A stretch of DNA of 64,000 nt from Pardosa pseudoannulata (Eukaryota; Arthropoda; Arachnida; Araneae; Lycosidae): assembly GCA_032207245.1 (NCBI GenBank), contig CM063503.1, positions 59,486,576-59,550,575 of the forward strand, given 5' to 3'. Within the stretch, counting starts at the first letter, position 1. Each line of letters opens with the position of its first letter. The notes under the pieces were generated by a model, which saw only the letters and a program-made list of their open reading frames with translations, was not told the DNA's origin and searched no databases. The position numbers and the translations under genes were made by a program. Shown piece after piece: positions 58,176-64,000 of this stretch.

Positions 58176-59290
58176 AAAAAACTCCGCTCTTTAAAAAAAA
58201 AAGAAAGAAAAAAAAACCTTTTTGTTTGGTTTAAATAGCGTATGTAAAGGGAATTTTTTTTACTTTTGGAGAGACTAATACTCTATTTTGCAGGAGTTTT
58301 GCTGCAAGTTTGTCTTGTCAAATTTGTTATGACAAGATATAACAATGCAATGTACTACACCACAGCAATTTCAATTTTTATTCTAAAGCCTCTATTGAAA
58401 TCTTATTTGGGAAAATCAGAATCCAAATCCCTCCTTTACTGGAAAAATCGAGAATCATCTCCAAGCAATTCCCAGTGAGGATTTCACGTGATCCAAAATC
58501 AGCGCAATTGTAGGTTTCCAATACGATTTTATTAGTATTGAGTTTTTGAATTCTTATGTGATTTCATCACAGATAACTGAAAAGAGATCAACTCAATGTT
58601 GCTGAAAAAATATTATTATAGAGCTTTGAAAAAGAAGAAAATCCTGTAGAGTAATACTTGGAAATGCTAAGTAGAAGAATACATTCATTCGAAAAGTGAT
58701 TATAAACTACAGATTAATTGGACATTTAATGTCCAAACTAAGGTCTGGACGACTGTCTTCATTACCGCTTTGACGATTTTGCTTTCAAATCTGTAAAAGT
58801 CCATAAAATCTATAAAAACAAATCCCAGACTATCAAATTCTAATATAGTTTAAGTTTTCTAGGATATTAAAAAAAAAAGTAAGTTTAGCCACAATCCAAA
58901 GAAAGCTGCAAAAATTTGCTAGTCACATCCGGCCTGCCGGAAGACACCATTCATTTCTCAAATGAATAACGTTCAGCGAATGAACTTAAATACAAAAACA
59001 CCCAAATAAAGTGTTTTGAAAAAGATATTTTGAAAGAAAATTTTTTTTATGTGTGGCAAAGAAAAACCACTTATCTAGAGGAAATCCTGTAATGAGGTAA
59101 AGAAAAAAAAACTGTTCCGATTAATAAACCTGGAGGAGAATGCTTTATAGTTTAAAAGGGGTTCTTGGAAGGAAATAGGGTTGGAACCCTGTAGTTTAAT
59201 GACTCGAAAATGAATAAAATTTAGAAGAATAAAGGAAGACAAATCCTGTGCAAGTTCAAGAAGCTTCGGATGGGTTAATTTTCTCTTCAG
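58176..59290. other. Intergenic, nothing recognised
   Basis: Includes a purine-rich run near 58190-58216. No coding or RNA feature was recognised. Confidence 0.4.
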
Positions 59291-59598
59291 AAGGACGATT
59301 ACCCCAAGCATCTGTACCATACGTCAAAAAAGCTCTGTACGTATACTGCAAAGACTGATTAGTAGTTGAAGAAAAAAGTTTTCCGAGAAAGATTAGAAAC
59401 ATTTGTCCTATTTAGGTAGGAATAATTATTTATTGTGTATAACGAAGGACGATTACCCCAAGCATCTGTACCATACGTCAAAAAAGCTCTGTACGTATAC
59501 TGCAAAGACTGATTAGTAGTTGAAGAAAAAAGTTTTCCGAGAAAGATTAGAAACATTTGTCCTATTTAGGTAGGAATAATTATTTATTGTGTATAATG
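59291..59598. repeat. 154-bp tandem duplication, nearly identical copies
   Basis: The block starting AAGGACGATTACCCCAAGCA at 59291 repeats from 59445, down to TTATTTATTGTGTATAA, with essentially no mismatch by eye. A continuous open frame on the minus strand crosses the junction, but the protein is not recognised. Confidence 0.95.
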
Positions 59599-60270
59599 GA
59601 TAACAGTTCCATGGTATTGGCAAGTTGAGGATTTCAGAAACTTCCCACATCCCATTACGACACACTATGCGGTATTAGGCGTTGCTGCGCCAACTCAGAG
59701 AACAGTTAACCTGCTTTTGCAGATCCGTAAGATAACCCTCTCATGCTCCTTGACGAAGAAGTCAGGTGACAAATCAAAGCCCTATAGTCCTTTATGAAGA
59801 AAAATAGTGCGTAGGACTATAATGTTTGATTATTTTTGAAGTGATATTTTGTACTCTAACACTACCAAATTCCTATATTTTAGTCATATAGAACATGAGA
59901 TTTAATTGGAAGGATAATAAAGTAACATAACATAACATCCAAATAAATGTATAAATGGACAGTAACGATCCGTTACATGATCCGAGCAAAAAAAGAATGT
60001 AAGGTGACCTTTAGCAGCATACCATTTTGGTTAGCGGTAAGTGGACACACGTGTTCCGGACAAAGCCGTTTGTGTAGTAACGTCTCAGGCACAATACCGA
60101 TGGAGTCGCTTAGGCGGTGGTACATTAAGAACTGTCAGTACGCCGGAGTCAGTGTGTCTGCGCCTTTATGATGTTTGCTAATGTCAAAGGACTCGAGTAA
60201 TAATTATTAATCGAGCGATGCTGTAGTGTACATCTGGGCCCCGTTACCGGTGCCGCAGAGGAATTTAAGT
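59599..60270. other. Moderately GC-rich segment upstream of the LTR-like region
   Basis: No recognised protein. It ends in the purine-rich CAGAGGAATTTAAG (60257-60269), which could be a polypurine tract preceding a 3' LTR. Confidence 0.3.
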
Positions 60271-61031
60271 TGTTATGATCGGTTGATTTAAAGACGACCT
60301 TTCGGCCACATCTGGAAACGGATCAGCTGATCCACTCGGGTAGTTGACAGAAAGATTGCGTCACCCTGGGTATGGAAGGTTCCGGAAGAATCACGTGGAG
60401 GGAACCGGGACCCCTATAAAAGAAGATCGGCTGAGCCAAGAAGGGGGCTTTTTCTTGAGAGTTGCTTTGGGAGCTGTTTTGTGGAGCTCGAGAGGAGTCC
60501 ACTCGTCTCTCTAATTGCCGGAGCTTGCTTTGCTTTAAACACCACCAGCGTCTCTGCTTTTGCTAAGAAATCGACTTTCGAGTTTGGGATCTCATTCCCG
60601 TTATTTTAATATTTTTTTCTACTTCGTACATAGAAGTAGGTCGCTGAGAGTGACCCTTACTCTCATTTTGGATCGTCTTGCATCCTGAGTTTCCTCAACG
60701 AAATCCAGCGTGATACGCACTCAGCGTTTGAACCTCAGTGTGGAAGCCGACTGTACTGATCGTCAGGCTAGAGGTTATAGTGTCAGCGTTTCGTACCGGC
60801 ACTAATTATCGAACTGTTCCAGTGTTCGAGAAGAACTAGCTTCACTGTACCCACGCATTGTAATTGTGTTAACGTTATCTCAGCACGAGATCTCAGAAGA
60901 TTTAGAATCTACTGAAACCTGTACATAGGTGTACATAATTATTAACTCGAATATAGTATTTAATACAGAGTAAAAGGTTGTCCAGCCTGTATCAGTGACG
61001 GCTTCGCCTACCCCTACTTCAGGACGTCACA
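60271..61031 (+). mobile_element. LTR-like segment (possible solo or 3' LTR)
   Basis: Begins TGTTATGATCGG and ends GACGTCACA, giving the TG...CA boundaries usual for LTRs. It has a TATA box (CCCCTATAAAAG) near 60412, GC-rich leader-like sequence, and an AT-rich stretch with possible polyadenylation near 60945-60975. Length of about 760 bp is reasonable. I found no clear target duplication and no second LTR, so the borders and the identity remain tentative. Confidence 0.4.
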
Positions 61032-62031
61032 GGACGATGACAGAAGAATGGAGAAAAATAACTAAAGAAGGGGTCCAAGTGCCTTCCCAGGAGTCAATGT
61101 TTATTTCTCTTTTTTTTCTAAATTCGCTCAACATTTACTAAAATGAAAAAATTCTGATTTAAATACAAAATAATACTGATGTGGTTACCTGTATGCATGC
61201 TTTATCAATCGCTTTTTTATAGGTGCGATTCTCAAAATATACACACAACTGTGTGTATATCAGTGTAAAATCTTTTGTCAGATCAATTTAAAAACTGAAG
61301 GTGAATACTGGAAATGTTTAATTCATTTTTATAGCTTTCTGTACACAAAACAAAAATTAAGCAGCAGAATTTCTTAAAAGGATGTTTTTTGACTAAAACT
61401 ATTTTTTGGATACTAGCTTCCTTCTAGACAGAAATTCTGATTGCTCTACAGTATTCAGTAGTATACGTTAGGCACAAGTAAATGAGACAACAGTTGCAGG
61501 AACAAAATGGTAACCATATTTTTGGTATCTCATAGGCATGCACTCTCCCTACAATGTTAGCAGTTTTTCCACTAGCAACTTGTTTTGTAGATACATAATT
61601 TAAATGTATTATGCCTTAAGCTCGTATTACAAGAAACTAAGATATGTACTGACAACTGTTTCGAGCTACTGTTTAATGCTGCAGTTGAGTGAAAATTCTC
61701 TATTACATGTAAATTTTCAACCAACAGAAGCACGAACTAGCCGAACGAAGCAGTTGTCTGTGCATATATTCGTCTTGTGTGATACGGGCCTTTAAACTAC
61801 ACTGTTCACACTATTTTGAAGGAATAGTACGCAATTGCTGGAGGTAAAGTCTAAGATACTTTGGGTTTCGTGACCTCTGACTGATCACCAGATATAACGT
61901 AATCAACTATAAGTGACATCTTTTAAAAGTATTTACATAGCTGTTTACTACAAGGTCAAAACCATAAATATTTTTGTGTAAGGACTAGCGAAGAATATGA
62001 TAATAGCCTGAAAAATAGTATAAAGCATGCA
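61032..62031. other. Intergenic, nothing recognised
   Basis: AT-rich to mixed sequence. A 63-codon frame (61604-61795) has no motif or splice context. Confidence 0.4.
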
Positions 62032-62155
62032 GACTTACTGCTTAAAGCGGATTCCGAACGGCTCCGGAATCTATGCTACAATGGGATTCTAGCCCATGAA
62101 CTCCGGTAACCATGATCAACACCCTAAACATTCTGCCATTGTTCGGCTAATAACC
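62032..62155 (-). mobile_element. Second, diverged and tail-less copy of the same SINE
   Basis: CTTACTGCTTAAAGCGGATT, GGGATTCTAGCCCATGAACT and CCATTGTTCGGCTAA follow the order of the complete element 600 bp away. The tail half is missing and the B-box has mutated. Confidence 0.85.
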
Positions 62156-62621
62156 GTTTTGTTGAAAAGATCTGGTAGAGGGTAAAGATGGATCAGATGA
62201 TTATGAGTGGATTTGCCTGGAAAAAAGAGTGAACCCCCATTACCTGAAATGGTCTGTGAGAAAGGGTAAGCGGTTTGAGGAAAGTAAATTAAGTATTCTA
62301 GATAAACTTTTACTTACTTCTAGGTGTATGAGGCTTTAACCAATCTTATTCTTCAATACCTTGGAACGAAAAAATGAACTACTATTTATACGGGCGAAAT
62401 TTTTTATTGACGCCTGTTTTAATTCAAACCAAAAGATTGGTGTGGAAAAAATTGTAGAGATTTTAGCGGAAGATTGCACGAAAGAAACGTTGTTCGATGC
62501 TATCAAGAAAAACATCTTACTTGGGTGAATAATCATAAGCAAATACTGCAAATCACATAATTGTCTTCCAGCTCAAGATTCGTCTGAGGGTCAATCCTTC
62601 AATGACACTTAAGAACCCAGG

Positions 62622-62792
62622 TTTGGTTTGGAGTACTACGGTCTACTTTTTGCAACAAGAGGGCTAATGAGACCGGGACCTACAGCTTAAAGCCGATTCC
62701 GAACAGCTACGAACATCCATGCCACTGAGGGATTCAAACCCACGAACTCCGGTACCGAAGGCCAGCACCCTAACCAATCGGCCATCGTTCGG
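62622..62792 (-). mobile_element. Complete tRNA-derived SINE with perfect target duplication
   Basis: 171 bp flanked by the perfect 14-bp direct repeat CTTAAGAACCCAGG (62608-62621 and 62793-62806). On the minus strand it starts with a tRNA-like head: A-box region TGGCCGATTGGTTAGGGTG and B-box GGTTTGAATCC. A body with GGCTTTAAGCTGTAGGTCCC and a tail ending CTCCAAACCAAA follow. Perfect duplications and intact boxes suggest a recent insertion. It is not a functional tRNA gene because the head runs into the SINE body without the 3' half of an acceptor stem. Confidence 0.9.
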
Positions 62793-62806
62793 CTTAAGAA
62801 CCCAGG

Positions 62807-63825
62807 AACATGTGGCCATAAGAACACTCTCAGGGGAATAGAGAACTTAAATTTAGAAAGAATTTAAAAAGCAAGGCCATCGGCATACAAAAAATCCTTT
62901 TTATTCGTATTTTATGGAATGTATGTGGCACCGAATTTAATAAGTCAACATCCAGGGTCTTTTTAGAGCTTTTTTAGTCTTGTTAAACTGGGAATCTTTG
63001 TTATCTTTACACCACTGTTGTATGCATTTATACAGCTCGAAAATATCCACTGCTTAAGATCTCTCTCTCATATGAATTAAGCCACGTGATAACCCCTTCC
63101 ATAGAACAAAGTTTTGACGAATCAACAGATGCAAGTTCGTCTCTTGCTTGTGTAAGAGATGGTCGTCAATTATCAGTTTTGAAGATAAAAATAAAGGATG
63201 TCTGTTGAGCATTTTGCCTGATCTTAGTGTTACAGAGGGTTCTTTTCCATTAATTGACAGCAGTAAAGTTGATTGCCAAGTATACCCGGGCAATTAAAAA
63301 ATACGGACTATATCTCACGCTTGATCGGCAAAACTGATTTTTACCGGTTATATATACACGTATACCAATTATAAATACCGGTGTATTTATACGTTTATAT
63401 GTAGTCTGTTCCATAAGAGCGTGTCGTCTATTTCTCTGAAATTACAAACGAATTAGTTAAAAATACATTTGTACCGTATAGTATACATATTAAACTGAAA
63501 TGCATTTCAGTTAATAAGTTGTCTAGTCCCCATTATTATTGATTATGCAAGAATCACTTTATCATTCTACTGTGGTGTAGTACATTGCATTGTTATTTCA
63601 AAGTCATTGATAACCCAAAGTAGCTTTATATTGCTTTTAATTATAGCATAATACCACTGATCTATACTACAATGTTCAAAATTAGAACAAACGACAAGAA
63701 AATATGCAAAAAAATATATAAAAAATAAAAAAGTAAAAGAAGCACTACACATGCTACGCCTCAAAAAAAATTGCCTATGTCCAATAGAAAGCTGCATTCT
63801 TTTCCTTCCTTCTTTCTCTCAGGCA
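62807..63825. other. Intergenic; one unexplained open frame
   Basis: A 79-codon minus-strand frame at 63054-63293 (MPGYTWQSTLLLSINGKEPS and onwards) has no stop and a reasonable amino-acid mix but no motif I recognise. It may be a fragment of a transposon or an exon. The rest shows nothing. Confidence 0.3.
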
Positions 63826-63826
63826 A

Positions 63827-63886
63827 CCCTATACTTTTTATTATCCCTATAAAAAGTATAGGGATAATAAAATCCCTATACTTTTT
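63827..63886. repeat. Nested inverted repeats of CCCTATACTTTTTATTATCC
   Basis: The block CCCTATACTTTTTATTATCC (63828 onward) is followed by its near reverse complement (AAAAAGTATAGGGATAATAA) and then a third, partial forward copy (ATCCCTATACTTTTTT). This could be the end of a small inverted-repeat element running past the window. Confidence 0.8.
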
Positions 63887-64000
63887 TGTGTTCGTTGGTG
63901 AATAGGGTTCGTTTGTGTTCGTTGTTCCATTGTCCTTTTTACAATGCGTCCTTTTCCGGCTCTGCCCAGAAGGACCGGGACTCCAAGGATGGTCCTGAAT

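Noticed and set aside
62622..62792. Functional tRNA gene
   Set aside because: A-box and B-box are present, but there is no closing acceptor stem and the sequence continues as a SINE body flanked by a target duplication.

Overview
The window is animal genomic DNA, probably from an arthropod; the sequence does not settle which group. It is very AT-rich, has GT-AG introns of 0.1 to 4.6 kb, and carries TA microsatellites, tRNA-derived SINEs, non-LTR retrotransposon pieces and a hAT-like MITE. The only clear host gene is a kinesin-2 motor subunit of the KIF3B/Klp68D type.

Three sequence blocks are separated by two gaps of exactly 100 N (25198-25297 and 53901-54000). Block A (1-25197) carries the kinesin on the minus strand. 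Block B (25298-53900) carries the same kinesin on the plus strand. A 2606-25197 and B 31042-53900 are inverted copies of each other, exon for exon and intron for intron, and the similarity runs exactly up to both gaps. The simplest reading is that A and B are two overlapping contigs, probably two haplotypes of one locus, scaffolded head to head instead of merged. A real 22.6-kb inverted duplication is the alternative.

Joined across the overlap, B supplies exons 1 and 2 and A supplies exon 15. The gene then has 18 recognised exons and would encode about 747 residues, if one frame break in exon 15 is an error. Its parts in order are motor domain with P-loop and switch I, a short basic neck, coiled-coil stalk, and a tail ending in a PRGLVPK-type motif. 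Neither copy is intact as it stands. A lacks exons 1 and 2 and has the frame break in exon 15. B has a deletion of about 1.08 kb that removes exon 15 and leads to an early stop.

The two copies differ further by a 1.29-kb 5'-truncated non-LTR retrotransposon with an 11-bp target duplication (B only), a poly(A) insertion of about 45 bp (B only), a 33-bp tandem duplication (B only) and microsatellite lengths. Shared intronic content includes a decayed THAP zinc-finger segment antisense to the kinesin, several old SINEs, a tandem array with units of about 145-165 bp, and a short ORF behind CRE-like and CCAAT-like sites.

Block C (54001-64000) has no convincing host gene. It holds a 726-bp hAT-type MITE, several tandem duplications, a decayed non-LTR ORF2 end, a CAAGTTTGC minisatellite, an LTR-like segment and two copies of a tRNA-derived SINE, one with a perfect 14-bp target duplication.
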